Assembly: GCA_025358255.1 (NCBI GenBank)
Contig: JANYKC010000082.1
Location: forward strand, 1 to 64,000
Length of the DNA: 64,000 bases
Direction: 5' to 3'
From: Spirochaetaceae bacterium
GTDB lineage: Bacteria; Spirochaetota; Spirochaetia; Treponematales; Rectinemataceae
In this document: in pieces, positions 31,938 through 41,138 of the stretch
How positions within the stretch are numbered: position 1 is the first letter of the stretch
Layout: each line of letters opens with the position of its first letter
The notes under the pieces: model-generated
The model's input: only the letters and a program-made list of their open reading frames with translations
Databases searched by the model: none
Told to the model about the DNA's origin: nothing
Position numbers and translations under genes: made by a program

Positions 31938-33034
31938 GGGTTCTCCATGTAATCAATTCCCTGGCGGCCGGCGGAGCCGAAAGGCTCATTTCGAACCTGG
32001 TTCCTGCCATGGCCGGACATGGCGTCGAGTGCAGCGTGTTCGTGCTCGACTGTCGGGCTGACGCGTTTTCCCCTGGAATGCGGCAAGCCGGGATCAGGGT
32101 GGCCTTCGCCAGGCCGGCGGGGGCTAGCCCCTACAGTCCAGCGCGTTTTTTCGATATCCTTCGCGAGATACGGCGCGAAAAGGCTGATATCGTCCATGCG
32201 CACCTTGGGCCGAGCTTCCACTGGTGCGCCTTGTGCAGCCTTGTGGCACGAGGAACCATATTCATCGCAACTGAGCATGCGAGTGAGAATCGGCGGATGG
32301 CCTTGCCGTTTTTTCGCGCCATAGAGCGTTTTTTTCATCGTCGCTTCGCCCGGATAGCCTGCGTAAGCGATGAGTCTGCCGCGGCTCTGGAGCGATGGCT
32401 CGGGAAACGCAATTTCCACGCAAGCGTGATACCAAACGGCATCGCGACCCGTCAGTTTTCGGCCAGTGTGCCACCGGCGCCCGACATCAAGGCATGGGTT
32501 GGAACACGCACGGCACTGGTTATGACGGCTAGGCTTGTTCCTGCGAAAGACCATGTTACTGCCCTTGGCGCACTGGCTTTCCTGCCTGAGGATTTCTGCC
32601 TGATCCTGGTGGGCGATGGCCCCGAACGCAGAGCCCTTGGGGCCATGGCCATGAGGCTCGGTTTGGGCAGGCGCTGCCTGTTCGCCGGGACAAGGAAGGA
32701 TGTTCCCGAGGTCCTGGCCTGCGCAAGCATCTACCTGCAGAGTTCGCGCGTCGAAGGCTTTGGCATAGCGGCCTTGGAAGCGATGGCTGCCGGTCTACCG
32801 GTTGTCGCCAGCGACGCTCCGGGGCTTGGCGAATTGGTCCGGGGAGCGGGGGAGATCTTTCGCGTCGGGGACGCCGAGGCATGCGCGGCCGCGATCAGGA
32901 TGCTTGCCAGCGACACTGGGGCCATGGCGAGAGCCAAGGCCGTCGGACGGCTTCGGGCGCAGGAATTCTCCATCGATGCTTGCGCCGCGCGATACGCGCG
33001 CCTGTATTTGGAATGCCTAGAGGATGCGCGATGA
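31934..33034 (+). CDS. Glycosyltransferase family 4
   Basis: A 366-residue GT-B enzyme. Residues 1-20 (RVLHVINSLAAGGAERLI) form the typical N-terminal glycine-rich loop, ATEHASENRR lies in the middle, and the donor-binding SRVEGFGIAALEAMAAG carries the EX7E motif near residue 275. The start is GTG at 31934 in a GTGA overlap with the previous stop; an upstream in-frame ATG would lie deep in the neighbouring gene. The linkage made is unknown. Confidence 0.88.
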   Translation: MRVLHVINSLAAGGAERLISNLVPAMAGHGVECSVFVLDCRADAFSPGMRQAGIRVAFARPAGASPYSPARFFDILREIRREKADIVHAHLGPSFHWCALCSLVARGTIFIATEHASENRRMALPFFRAIERFFHRRFARIACVSDESAAALERWLGKRNFHASVIPNGIATRQFSASVPPAPDIKAWVGTRTALVMTARLVPAKDHVTALGALAFLPEDFCLILVGDGPERRALGAMAMRLGLGRRCLFAGTRKDVPEVLACASIYLQSSRVEGFGIAALEAMAAGLPVVASDAPGLGELVRGAGEIFRVGDAEACAAAIRMLASDTGAMARAKAVGRLRAQEFSIDACAARYARLYLECLEDAR

Positions 33035-34185
33035 GCTATGAATCGGCAAGAACGCGGGTCCTCAGGTTCTCCGGAGCCTTACTTCCTTTCGCGCTCGCCT
33101 TCGCATTCGCTTGGGCCGAGTACTCCAAGGCGGGCTCCATCTTTCTTCTCGCGCTTTGCGCCTGGTACGCGCTGTGGAACTTCCGCATGGTGATAGAGTC
33201 GCGATGGGCCCTCCTGATAATCGGTTTTTTCGCCGCAATAGCCCTCAAGGACGGAATCGTCTGGGCCTTCATGGACGGCCGTTTCCTGGCATTTCAAAAA
33301 TCGGGTTCGCGCGTGCTTTCCCTTTTTGGGGCGGCGGCCATGCTTTCCGCCTATCCGCGCGAGGAGGGCGAAAGGATTTTCGGGATAGCCTTGGGCCTGC
33401 TCGCGGCGGCAGTCGCCGCGATAACTGTCCTGGAGCGTCTCCACAAGATTTCCTCAGTGTTCAACGCGAATTCCTTCGGGATGCTTTTCTGCTGGTTTCC
33501 CCTTTTTCTCGCCGCGGTGCAGAGGAGGAAGGGTGGATGGCGCAACGAGGTCGGCGCCATCGTCGTCCTCCTCGTCGGGGGCGCAGCCGTCTATCTGGAA
33601 GCGCGGTACAACGCGGGATCCAGGACCTCCCCCTTGGCCTTTCTCGTCGCGGTCCTGTTCGTGTACGCTCCGGGGAAGGCCGGCGGCAAGCGATTCCTTA
33701 TGGTCGAGTATTTATTTGTTGTCATCGGCATTGCAGTTCTTTCGACCGTCTTCATCCCGCGCCTGAACACCATCCTGGCCGAACGCCAGCGTCTTTGGTT
33801 CGCATATCTATCAAGGGTTCTTGAGCATCCACTGGCTGGTTGGGGCTACATGGACGAAAAATCGAACTCGATTTTCCTCAATTTGACGCTTCCACAAAGC
33901 TGGCGAAGGGAGGCCTTTGTCCTGAGCGGTCCTGGTCCGCATAATTCCTTTCTCGCGATGCTTTTTGAGAACGGAGTGTTCTTCGCGATCGCATATATAG
34001 GCTTATTGGGGAAAAGGCTCTTGGCGGCCTTTCCCAGGCTTTCCCTCTTCGATGTGTCGCTTTCCGCGTATCTAATTTTCATGTTCACAGATGCCATGGC
34101 GCCCGGGGGGATCAGTTTCCTCGGATTCTTCCTCGGCGCCTGCATTCTTGCCCGCGACTCAAAACCCGACTTGGCGAAGGCCTGA
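33031..34185 (+). CDS. O-antigen ligase/polymerase-like membrane protein (Wzy/WaaL)
   Basis: A 384-residue integral membrane protein with about ten to twelve hydrophobic segments. The large loop has LERQRLWFAYLSRVLEHPLAGWGY-like sequence and then GPGPHNSFLAMLFENG, the histidine-containing motif typical of the O-antigen ligase (Wzy_C/WaaL) family. It either polymerises repeat units in the periplasm or transfers finished glycan to an acceptor; the family cannot be split by sequence alone. Start is in an ATGA overlap with the preceding GT4. Confidence 0.82.
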   Translation: MSYESARTRVLRFSGALLPFALAFAFAWAEYSKAGSIFLLALCAWYALWNFRMVIESRWALLIIGFFAAIALKDGIVWAFMDGRFLAFQKSGSRVLSLFGAAAMLSAYPREEGERIFGIALGLLAAAVAAITVLERLHKISSVFNANSFGMLFCWFPLFLAAVQRRKGGWRNEVGAIVVLLVGGAAVYLEARYNAGSRTSPLAFLVAVLFVYAPGKAGGKRFLMVEYLFVVIGIAVLSTVFIPRLNTILAERQRLWFAYLSRVLEHPLAGWGYMDEKSNSIFLNLTLPQSWRREAFVLSGPGPHNSFLAMLFENGVFFAIAYIGLLGKRLLAAFPRLSLFDVSLSAYLIFMFTDAMAPGGISFLGFFLGACILARDSKPDLAKA

Positions 34186-34189
34186 CCGC

Positions 34190-35269
34190 GTGCGGGTTCT
34201 CCATGTCATTACACGGTCAGAGATGGGTGGCGCACAGTCCATCGTCACTTGCCTTGTTGCCGAACACGCAAGGCGGGGGCATGTGGTATCCATCGCTTCA
34301 GGTCCAGAGGGAGAGGGACGCGCATGGATTGCCCTGGGCAACGAAATAACGATACATGCAATTCCCGATTTGCGACGGGCGTTCCGCCCCGCGCAGGATT
34401 TTCGAGCCATGCTCGAGATTCGAGCCCTGTACCGGAGCTGGAAACCCAATATCGTGCATCTGCATACGTCCAAGGCGGGCGCGCTCGGTAGGCTTGCCGG
34501 GGCTTTTCCGGCAAGCCGGATCGTTTACACCATGCACGGATATGACCAGCTAAGGATCGAGAACCGCGTGTTCCTTGGCATCGACCGTGGATTGAGGAAG
34601 CATGGCGGGGTGATCGTGGCAGTATCGGAGCGCGATCGCGAGGTGATGCTGGCAGACGGATATGACGCGCGGCTTGTACGAAATGGCGTATCCGATGCCT
34701 TGAAAAGCCAGCCCCGTGATGCGGATGTGATCGGACGGATTCTGGCACTTCGCAATCAAGGACTTCCCGTATTCTTAATGGTCGCGCGCGATGCCCGGCC
34801 TAAGCGTCTGGACTTGGCTCGAAGCGCGGCGGAAAGACTCATCGGAAAAGCGCAGATTGCCTGGATCGGAGGAGAAGCGCTTTCGACGGACCCGCCTAAC
34901 TTCCATGCCATCGGGATTGTCCCGGGAGCATGCGGCTACCTGTCGCTGGTGGATGGCTTCCTGCTTTTGTCCGACCACGAAGGATTGTCCCTTTCCATCC
35001 TTGAGGCCATGAGCGCGGGCTTGCCCTCCATCGTCTCGGCAGTGGCGGGGATCCTTGAATGCCTTGGGGACGATCCCTGCGGCATCGCTGTCAACAACGA
35101 TGTCAATAGCATCGTGCGCGGGATAGGACGGCTCTGTGCCGATCCATCCTTGAGGAAGCGCCTCGGTGAAGCGGCGCGAGGGCGCTGGCTGCGAGAGTTC
35201 AGCCTGCTGCGAATGGCTGACTCCTATGAGGCGATCTATGGAGAGCTTCTCAGGCGGGACCGGCCATGA
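34190..35269 (+). CDS. Glycosyltransferase family 4
   Basis: A 359-residue GT-B enzyme. N-terminal RVLHVITRSEMGGAQSIVTC, middle NIVHLHTSKAGALGRLAG and YTMHGYD, C-terminal LSDHEGLSLSILEAMSAG with EX7E near residue 270. The pattern GAQ and HTSKAG is typical of enzymes that add the second or later sugar in exopolysaccharide units. Start is GTG at 34190, 4 bp after the previous stop; its first 16 bases resemble the start of the other GT4 at 31934, reflecting the shared VRVLHV motif. Confidence 0.87.
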   Translation: MRVLHVITRSEMGGAQSIVTCLVAEHARRGHVVSIASGPEGEGRAWIALGNEITIHAIPDLRRAFRPAQDFRAMLEIRALYRSWKPNIVHLHTSKAGALGRLAGAFPASRIVYTMHGYDQLRIENRVFLGIDRGLRKHGGVIVAVSERDREVMLADGYDARLVRNGVSDALKSQPRDADVIGRILALRNQGLPVFLMVARDARPKRLDLARSAAERLIGKAQIAWIGGEALSTDPPNFHAIGIVPGACGYLSLVDGFLLLSDHEGLSLSILEAMSAGLPSIVSAVAGILECLGDDPCGIAVNNDVNSIVRGIGRLCADPSLRKRLGEAARGRWLREFSLLRMADSYEAIYGELLRRDRP

Positions 35270-36129
35270 TCCCTTCGCGCGTTGTGGATCTCGGACTAAA
35301 GGCGCTTGGCCGTTTTGGCGGCGCCACGATGTTCGAGATCATCGAAAAGCGAAAGCTGGGGATTTCCTTTGTCCGCGCCATCGGATACCACTCGGTTTCG
35401 AACTCTGGTCTCCCGGGTTTCCGTCGGCAGCTCGCATGGTTGGCGATGGGATACACCTGCATGGACGAAACGGATTTTTCGTTATATCTCGAAGGGAAAA
35501 TCCGGCTCTCCAAGCCGGGGCTCATAATCAGTTTCGACGATGGACTTGCTGACAACTATCGCAATGCGGTCCCTGCCCTCGAAGGTGCGGGCCTTAAAGG
35601 CTGGTTTTTTGTGCCGTCCGGGCTTGTCGGGCTTTCCGACTCCGACGCCCGGGTTTTTTGCGCAGCCGGAGCGCTAGGACTCCCCCTTTCCGCCGATGGC
35701 AGGCTGGTCATGAATTGGAAGGAATTGCGGGAACTGAAGGCTCGGGGCCATGTCATTGGCTGTCATACGAGAAGCCACATGAGACTGCGCTCGGGCATCG
35801 GGACCGAAAGGCTGGGCGTGGAAATCCGCGGCTCGCGCAAGTACCTCGAATCGGGTCTTGACGCGGAGGTCCGAAGCTTCGCGTGGGTGGGCGGCGAATC
35901 CGACACATATTCACCCGAAGCATTTATGGAAATCTCGGACGCCGGTTTCACGAATGCCTTTACGACGCTGTCCGCCCCATTCCTGCCGGGGGATGACCCC
36001 TTGGTAATCCATCGGACGATCCTGGATCCCGACCTGGATTTTGGCGTGTTCAGGATGAAAATGCTTGGCCTTTCAGATATCGCGCATCGCAAAGTCCGCT
36101 TGCGCGCGTTCCAAACAATAGACAACTAG
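35266..36129 (+). CDS. Polysaccharide deacetylase (NodB/CE4)
   Basis: A 287-residue CE4-family protein. Motif 1 SFDDG (residues 89-93, catalytic D91 and metal-binding D92), motif 2 HTRSH (H167 and H171), and later SFAWVGGESDTYSPEA are in place. Members remove N-acetyl groups from hexosamines in cell-surface glycans. No signal peptide or membrane anchor is evident, so it may act on a lipid-linked intermediate in the cytoplasm (inference). ATGA overlap with the GT4 before it. Confidence 0.85.
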   Translation: MIPSRVVDLGLKALGRFGGATMFEIIEKRKLGISFVRAIGYHSVSNSGLPGFRRQLAWLAMGYTCMDETDFSLYLEGKIRLSKPGLIISFDDGLADNYRNAVPALEGAGLKGWFFVPSGLVGLSDSDARVFCAAGALGLPLSADGRLVMNWKELRELKARGHVIGCHTRSHMRLRSGIGTERLGVEIRGSRKYLESGLDAEVRSFAWVGGESDTYSPEAFMEISDAGFTNAFTTLSAPFLPGDDPLVIHRTILDPDLDFGVFRMKMLGLSDIAHRKVRLRAFQTIDN

Positions 36130-36210
36130 AGGCAAGCAGGGTGATGGGCTTGCCTTCAAGGGCATTGCGCCCTCTTGCCCGCTATCGAATTGCCAAAGGG
36201 AGAGTATGGA

Positions 36211-37077
36211 ATGAAGGGAATCGTCCTAGCCGGCGGAACGGCAACCCGGCTTTTTCCGGCGACCTATGCGGTCTCGAAGCAGATGCTTCCGGTATACGAC
36301 AAGCCAATGATCTATTATCCCCTATCCACGCTCATGCTTGCCGGCATACGGGAAATCCTCGTCATCTCGACCCCCCGAGACATCGTCGGTTTCAAGGAGC
36401 TTCTCGGGGATGGATCGCGGCTCGGCTTGAGCTTCACCTACGCCATCCAGGAAAAGCCGCGCGGATTGGCTGACGCGTTTCTCGTCGGGGAAAGGTTCAT
36501 CGGGGCTGACCATGTCGCCCTGGTCCTCGGTGACAATGTCTTCTACGGCCAGAATTTCTCTTCCACCCTGGAACGAGCCGCGGCCCGTGTCACGGGGGCC
36601 ACCATCTTCGGGTATTACGTCAAGGACGCGACTTCCTACGGGGTCGTGGAATTCAACGCGCGGGGACAAGCCCTTTCGATCGAGGAAAAGCCCAAGGCAC
36701 CCAAGTCCAATTATGCCGTGCCGGGACTCTATTTCTACGACAACGAAGTCATTGCCATAGCGAAGAATGTCAGGCCTTCGGCGCGCGGAGAGATCGAGAT
36801 CACTTCCGTGAACAATGAATACCTTTCCAAGGGGACCCTTAATGTGGAGGTGCTCGGGCGAGGTTTTGCATGGCTCGACACGGGGAATCCGGATGACCTC
36901 CACGAAGCGAGCTCCTTCATTCGGACAATACAGAAGCGGCAGGGACTCTACGTTGCCTGCCTGGAAGAGATAGCTTTCCACAAAGGATGGCTCGACCGCG
37001 ACGGCCTCCTCGCGGTGGCACAGTCGATGGGGAAAACCGAATACGGGGAATACCTTAGCCATCTCGCAGCGACCTGA
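36211..37077 (+). CDS. rfbA: Glucose-1-phosphate thymidylyltransferase
   Basis: A 288-residue RmlA-like enzyme making dTDP-glucose from dTTP and glucose 1-phosphate. It shows [61 protein letters not shown] and [20 protein letters not shown]. Length is standard. The usual GGSGTRLYP reads GGTATRLFP, with alanine for the second glycine of the loop. Start at 36211 has AAGGGAGAG upstream. It should supply the dTDP-sugar for the isomerase and aminotransferase at 42830-44358, but rfbB (4,6-dehydratase) is not in the window. Confidence 0.93.
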   Translation: MKGIVLAGGTATRLFPATYAVSKQMLPVYDKPMIYYPLSTLMLAGIREILVISTPRDIVGFKELLGDGSRLGLSFTYAIQEKPRGLADAFLVGERFIGADHVALVLGDNVFYGQNFSSTLERAAARVTGATIFGYYVKDATSYGVVEFNARGQALSIEEKPKAPKSNYAVPGLYFYDNEVIAIAKNVRPSARGEIEITSVNNEYLSKGTLNVEVLGRGFAWLDTGNPDDLHEASSFIRTIQKRQGLYVACLEEIAFHKGWLDRDGLLAVAQSMGKTEYGEYLSHLAAT

Positions 37078-37100
37078 GCCAGGTTCGAGGACGGTCGCGA

Positions 37101-38552
37101 GTGCCATCACTTCTTCGAAACTACCTGTACAATTCGCTCTTGACCGCGGCGAATATGGTCTTCCCCCTGGCGATTTTCATCTTTGTCTCAAGGGTGATCG
37201 GACCCGAGGGCATCGGCAAGGTTGGTTTCGCCCAGACTTTCGGTGGCTATTTCGGGCTGTTTGGAATCTTTGGGGCCCAGCTCTACGGCGTGCGAGAAGT
37301 GGCGCGGGTGCGGGAAGACGCGGTCCAGCTCAAAAAAGTCTTCAACGAGATTTTTGTCATCAATTGCATCACGGTTGGATTTGCGATTGCCGTATTCGCG
37401 GTCTCCGTGGTGTCGAACCAGCGCTTGCGGGCAGAAGGCCCCTTATATGCCGTGACGGGCCTTTCCGTTTTGCTTGGCATTTTCTCCTTTGACTGGCTTT
37501 TCCAGGGACTCGAAAACTATCGCTATATCATGATCCGGAGCATCGCGGTCAAGGCTTTTTCCGCGGCCCTTGTCTTCGTCCTTGTCAGGAAAAGCTCCGA
37601 CTATGTCCTTTTCGCCGCGCTTACCGTCCTCGGGATCAGCGCGAACTATATCTTCAATTTCCTCTACGCCCAAAAGCTCGTTGGCTTCGATCTTTCCCAT
37701 CTTGAACTAAGGCGGCACGTCCCGGCCTTATCCCGGTTTGCATTGATAACATTCGCCTCCTCCCTTTACGTTGGGATGGACAAGATTGTCCTTGGATTCC
37801 TGCAAGGCGACTACTATGTGGGACTTTACGCGCCAGCGGAAAAAATATCCCGCCTGGGATTGAGCATCATCGCGGCGGCTTCCGCCGTCCTCCTGCCTCG
37901 AACCTCCAACCTATTCGCCAATGGCGCCGCCGAGGAGTTCAAGCGCCATGTCTCGACTTCTCTCCATGCCGTGATGCTGATCGCAATACCGCTGTTTGTG
38001 GCGATCGAGCTCCTCGCCGGCCCCTTGATACTCCTGGTCAGCGGGAATGCCTATGTCGATTCGATCGCGACGCTTCGATTGGAGGCGCTTATCGTCATTC
38101 CCGTGGCCATCGCCAATGTCGCCGGCTACCAGGTACTGATCGCAACCAACGAGGAATCGAAGTACCTATTGTCCATCATCGTTGGAGCCATCATCTTTTT
38201 CCTTACGGCCTTTCTTGCCATTCCGCTCTGGAAGCAAAATGGCGCAGCCTTGGCTGTCGCCGGGGCGGAAATGGCGGGCGCCGCATGCGAGCTATTCTTT
38301 GCCCGGAAGCACCTTTCGGGAATGTTGAAGGGGCATTGGCTGGGGAAATGCGCCCTCGCGACCACGGCGATGGCCGGCCTTGTCGCCGCATTCACCCGGC
38401 TTGCGATTGCCCCCTTGCCCCTGTTCATGTTTTCCGCCATCGGGGGAGTGGTAGTCTACGCCCTGGCCGAAGTCATCCTGAAGGACGAGCTCATATTCAC
38501 TGGATTTCTGGCCCTTCGAAAACGGATGGACATCGGAAGGGCGCGCGGATGA
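37101..38552 (+). CDS. Polysaccharide flippase, Wzx-like
   Basis: A 483-residue MATE/MVF-type membrane protein with about 14 hydrophobic segments. RNYLYNSLLTAANMVFPLAI and YVSRVIGPEGIGKV-like sequence at the N-terminus (IFVSRVIGPEGIGKVGFAQ) are typical of O-antigen flippases, which move undecaprenyl-linked repeat units to the periplasm. Start is GTG at 37101 with GAGG about 10 nt upstream. It overlaps the next gene by 4 bp. It is the first of two flippases in the locus. Confidence 0.9.
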   Translation: MPSLLRNYLYNSLLTAANMVFPLAIFIFVSRVIGPEGIGKVGFAQTFGGYFGLFGIFGAQLYGVREVARVREDAVQLKKVFNEIFVINCITVGFAIAVFAVSVVSNQRLRAEGPLYAVTGLSVLLGIFSFDWLFQGLENYRYIMIRSIAVKAFSAALVFVLVRKSSDYVLFAALTVLGISANYIFNFLYAQKLVGFDLSHLELRRHVPALSRFALITFASSLYVGMDKIVLGFLQGDYYVGLYAPAEKISRLGLSIIAAASAVLLPRTSNLFANGAAEEFKRHVSTSLHAVMLIAIPLFVAIELLAGPLILLVSGNAYVDSIATLRLEALIVIPVAIANVAGYQVLIATNEESKYLLSIIVGAIIFFLTAFLAIPLWKQNGAALAVAGAEMAGAACELFFARKHLSGMLKGHWLGKCALATTAMAGLVAAFTRLAIAPLPLFMFSAIGGVVVYALAEVILKDELIFTGFLALRKRMDIGRARG

Positions 38553-39331
38553 TGGCGAACCTCAGTATCGTGACAATCGTCAATGATCAGGGACAGTATT
38601 CCACGTCAAGGCGTTCCCTTGAAAGGCAGGGCAATGGACGCTTCCTGCAGTTCATACCGATCGACGCGGATGGCGTGGGGATCAATGCGTCGACGGCCCT
38701 CAACAGGGGCCTTGCGATGGCCGAATCGGAATGGGTGCTTCTCGTTCATCAGGATGTCATCTTCCCCATAGCCTGGCTTGATCGCTTTGTCAGCGCCATG
38801 GAAAGCCTCCCGCCGGCCACAGCTGTCGCTGGGCTTGTAGGCATACGCCCAAACGGGGCCTTCGTCGGCCATGTAAAGGATCCGCATGGCCATCATCGAT
38901 GGCTTCCCATGCCGGCATCCGTGGTTTCCCTTGACGAGCATTGCCTGGCTGTGCGGAAAAGCTCCGGTCTCCTTTTTGACGAAACCTGTCCTGGATTCCA
39001 TTGCTACGGGACTGATATATGCCTTTCCGCGAGGGAGCACGGGTTCCTCGCGATGGTCATCGACGCGCCGGTGATCCACCTCTCGGGAGGAAGGCTGGAC
39101 GCGAGTTTTGACCTTGCCTCCCGCTGGCTTCTCGCAAAATGGGGCCCGACACGCCACTATGTCATATCGACCTGTGCCATCCTCTTGCGGGAAGCCAAGG
39201 CATCGAACCTCTTTCGCCTTCTTCGCGCGAGATTGAAACAGCGCAAGAGCTTTCGCGAAAGTTTTTGCCGCTGTGATTGTAGCCTGCTCGACGATGCGGA
39301 GCCTTATGTGACGACAAGGGCCGGGCTTTGA
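38549..39331 (+). CDS. Glycosyltransferase-like protein (GT2 fold)
   Basis: A 260-residue protein. NLSIVTIVNDQGQYSTSRRS opens the fold; STALNRGLAMAESEWVLLVHQDVIF carries HQD, the variant of the DXD metal motif found in O-antigen GT2-like enzymes. YGTDICLSAREHGFLAMV follows. Cysteines cluster near the end (CRCDCSL). Start ATG 38549 overlaps the flippase stop; ATG 38552 is equally possible. Donor and acceptor are unknown. Confidence 0.8.
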   Translation: MMANLSIVTIVNDQGQYSTSRRSLERQGNGRFLQFIPIDADGVGINASTALNRGLAMAESEWVLLVHQDVIFPIAWLDRFVSAMESLPPATAVAGLVGIRPNGAFVGHVKDPHGHHRWLPMPASVVSLDEHCLAVRKSSGLLFDETCPGFHCYGTDICLSAREHGFLAMVIDAPVIHLSGGRLDASFDLASRWLLAKWGPTRHYVISTCAILLREAKASNLFRLLRARLKQRKSFRESFCRCDCSLLDDAEPYVTTRAGL

Positions 39332-40224
39332 TGCATGGCATCGACGTGTCCGTCATCATCGTCAACTACAACACCGGGGAATTGCTCGGCCAGTGCCTTG
39401 ATTCCATACGGTCCCAGACAACAAGCGTCACCATCGAGGTGATTGTCGTCGACAACGCTTCGAGGGACGATTCGGTAAATATTGTCGCCTCGAGATATCC
39501 TTGGGTCCGTCTTATTATCAACACCGAAAACCTCGGCTTCGGCGCCGCAAACAACGTAGGCGCAAAAGCCGCGCAAGGCGATTACCTGTTGTTGCTCAAC
39601 TCGGATACCGTCCTGCTCAACGATGCGATAGGCCTCTTCGCGGCAGACGCCAGGCATCGGGGCTTGACAGGAGTTACAGGTTGCCTTCTATGCGATGCGG
39701 AGGGGAAGCCTTCGAATTCCTTCGGAGTATTCCCGACTCCACTTGGCATGCTGGTCAATCGGCTGAGGATGCTGTTTTTTTTGAAGGATCGAGCGGGTCA
39801 TGGGAAAATCTCCGGCGAATTGGCCGTTGACTTCGTTACCGGGGCGGACATGTTCCTCCGCCGCGACCTCTATATGGAAATCGGTGGATTTGATGAACGA
39901 TTCTTCATGTATTACGAAGAGACCGACATGCAGCGCCGCATCGCTGACAAGGGCCTGCCTAACAGGGTCATTGAAGGGCCGCGCATCGTGCATCTTGTAG
40001 GGGGCGGTGGCAAGGCCAAGATCGGCTCCCGGATCCTTCATGAGGAAAGCATGTACCGGTATTTCATGAAGCGCGGCATGGGGCGCTCCGGCGCGGCGCT
40101 TTTCTTCGTGGCGTATTCAATGCTTGGTCTTCTCTCGATACCTAAATACAGCTTGTCAGAGAACCGTCGATACTGGGCTGCGGGTTTTCGCCGCATCTCG
40201 GGGATCATGGTTTGCCGTGCCTGA
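39331..40224 (+). CDS. Glycosyltransferase family 2, rhamnosyltransferase-like
   Basis: A 297-residue GT2 enzyme with DVSVIIVNYNTGELLGQCLD, VIVVDNASRDDS, NLGFGAANNVGAKAAQGDYL, LLNSDTVL and GADMFLRRDLYMEIGGFDERFFMYYEETD. This layout is that of WbbL-type rhamnosyltransferases, although the sugar need not be rhamnose. The start is ATG 39331, sharing a base with the stop before it. It ends the first tight gene run of the locus; a 135-bp gap follows. Confidence 0.87.
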   Translation: MHGIDVSVIIVNYNTGELLGQCLDSIRSQTTSVTIEVIVVDNASRDDSVNIVASRYPWVRLIINTENLGFGAANNVGAKAAQGDYLLLLNSDTVLLNDAIGLFAADARHRGLTGVTGCLLCDAEGKPSNSFGVFPTPLGMLVNRLRMLFFLKDRAGHGKISGELAVDFVTGADMFLRRDLYMEIGGFDERFFMYYEETDMQRRIADKGLPNRVIEGPRIVHLVGGGGKAKIGSRILHEESMYRYFMKRGMGRSGAALFFVAYSMLGLLSIPKYSLSENRRYWAAGFRRISGIMVCRA

Positions 40225-40359
40225 ACCGAGAATACAGGCCGTACCCGGGACTTCGATCATGCCGGTCTTGCCGCCGGGTTGGGGCGGTCCAGGCCAGGTC
40301 TGGCTTGTCTTTGGAGATGTCGTTTCCGCAAGCATCGCGGGTCTGCCGGAGGGGGATCG

Positions 40360-41022
40360 ATGAGCACTTATGGCGTAGCCAGGAAAATCTGGCAGCTCGC
40401 GAAGAAGCCAATGAAAAAGGCCAAGGCCCTCGGCATTATAATAACTAACAATAAGATCGCGGAATCCAACAATTTTGGACGCGGTTGCCATTTGCGGAAC
40501 ACTGCTTGGGGCAAATACAGCGGATGCAACCACGGCTGCACGATTTGGGATACTTCCATCGGCAATTACACCAATATCGCCTGGAACGTATCGATCGGTC
40601 CTCGCACCCATATCTACGAGAACTTCACCACGCACGACGAGTTTTATCAGCCGGGTGAAGGCGATACCGACCGTGGAAAGATGCCTTTTGACGGCTTTAT
40701 CTGCCGGATCGGGCATGACGCATGGATAGGATGCAATTCGGTCATTTTGCCCGGTGTCAGCATCGGGAACGGCGCTGTAATTTCGGCGGGATCCGTTGTC
40801 ACGAAATCCATCCCCCCGTATGCGATTGTCGGAGGCGTTCCCGCGAAGATCCTGAAAATGCGTTTTTCCGATGAGACGATTGGAAGACTTGAAGAAACGC
40901 AATGGTACATGAAAAGCAAGGGCGAAATCCTTCTTATGAAGGAAACGCTGGAAGGTCTAGTCGGTTTCAACATGAAAGATTACCAGGAAAAATACCTGCG
41001 GGTCAGGACCATGCTCACCTGA
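40360..41022 (+). CDS. Hexapeptide-repeat acetyltransferase
   Basis: A 220-residue left-handed beta-helix acyltransferase (CatB/VatD-like group). Hexapeptide turns appear in RGCHLRNTAWGKYSGCNH and then TSIGNYTNIAWNVSIG; the active-site histidine is in FTTHDEF, and the coil IGHDAWIGCNSVILPGVSIG with GVPAKIL is typical. It would O- or N-acetylate a sugar. Start at 40360 has GGAGGGG upstream; a longer frame runs into the intergenic gap and lacks likeness. Confidence 0.85.
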   Translation: MSTYGVARKIWQLAKKPMKKAKALGIIITNNKIAESNNFGRGCHLRNTAWGKYSGCNHGCTIWDTSIGNYTNIAWNVSIGPRTHIYENFTTHDEFYQPGEGDTDRGKMPFDGFICRIGHDAWIGCNSVILPGVSIGNGAVISAGSVVTKSIPPYAIVGGVPAKILKMRFSDETIGRLEETQWYMKSKGEILLMKETLEGLVGFNMKDYQEKYLRVRTMLT

Positions 41023-41138
41023 CGGGACGGCGCAGCGTCGATCCCTGATATGGCAAAGGTCCCGGGCCTGGCGAGACGCCTTGGAATGGATGGGTTGGCG
41101 GCGCATTTGCTGATCCAGGCGATAAAATGGAGGAACCT

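Noticed and set aside
31934..34206. Near-identical 5' ends of the GT4 genes at 31934 and 34190 as a duplicated regulatory site
   Set aside because: The shared bases encode the common VRVLHV start of GT4 enzymes; the DNA just upstream is unrelated.
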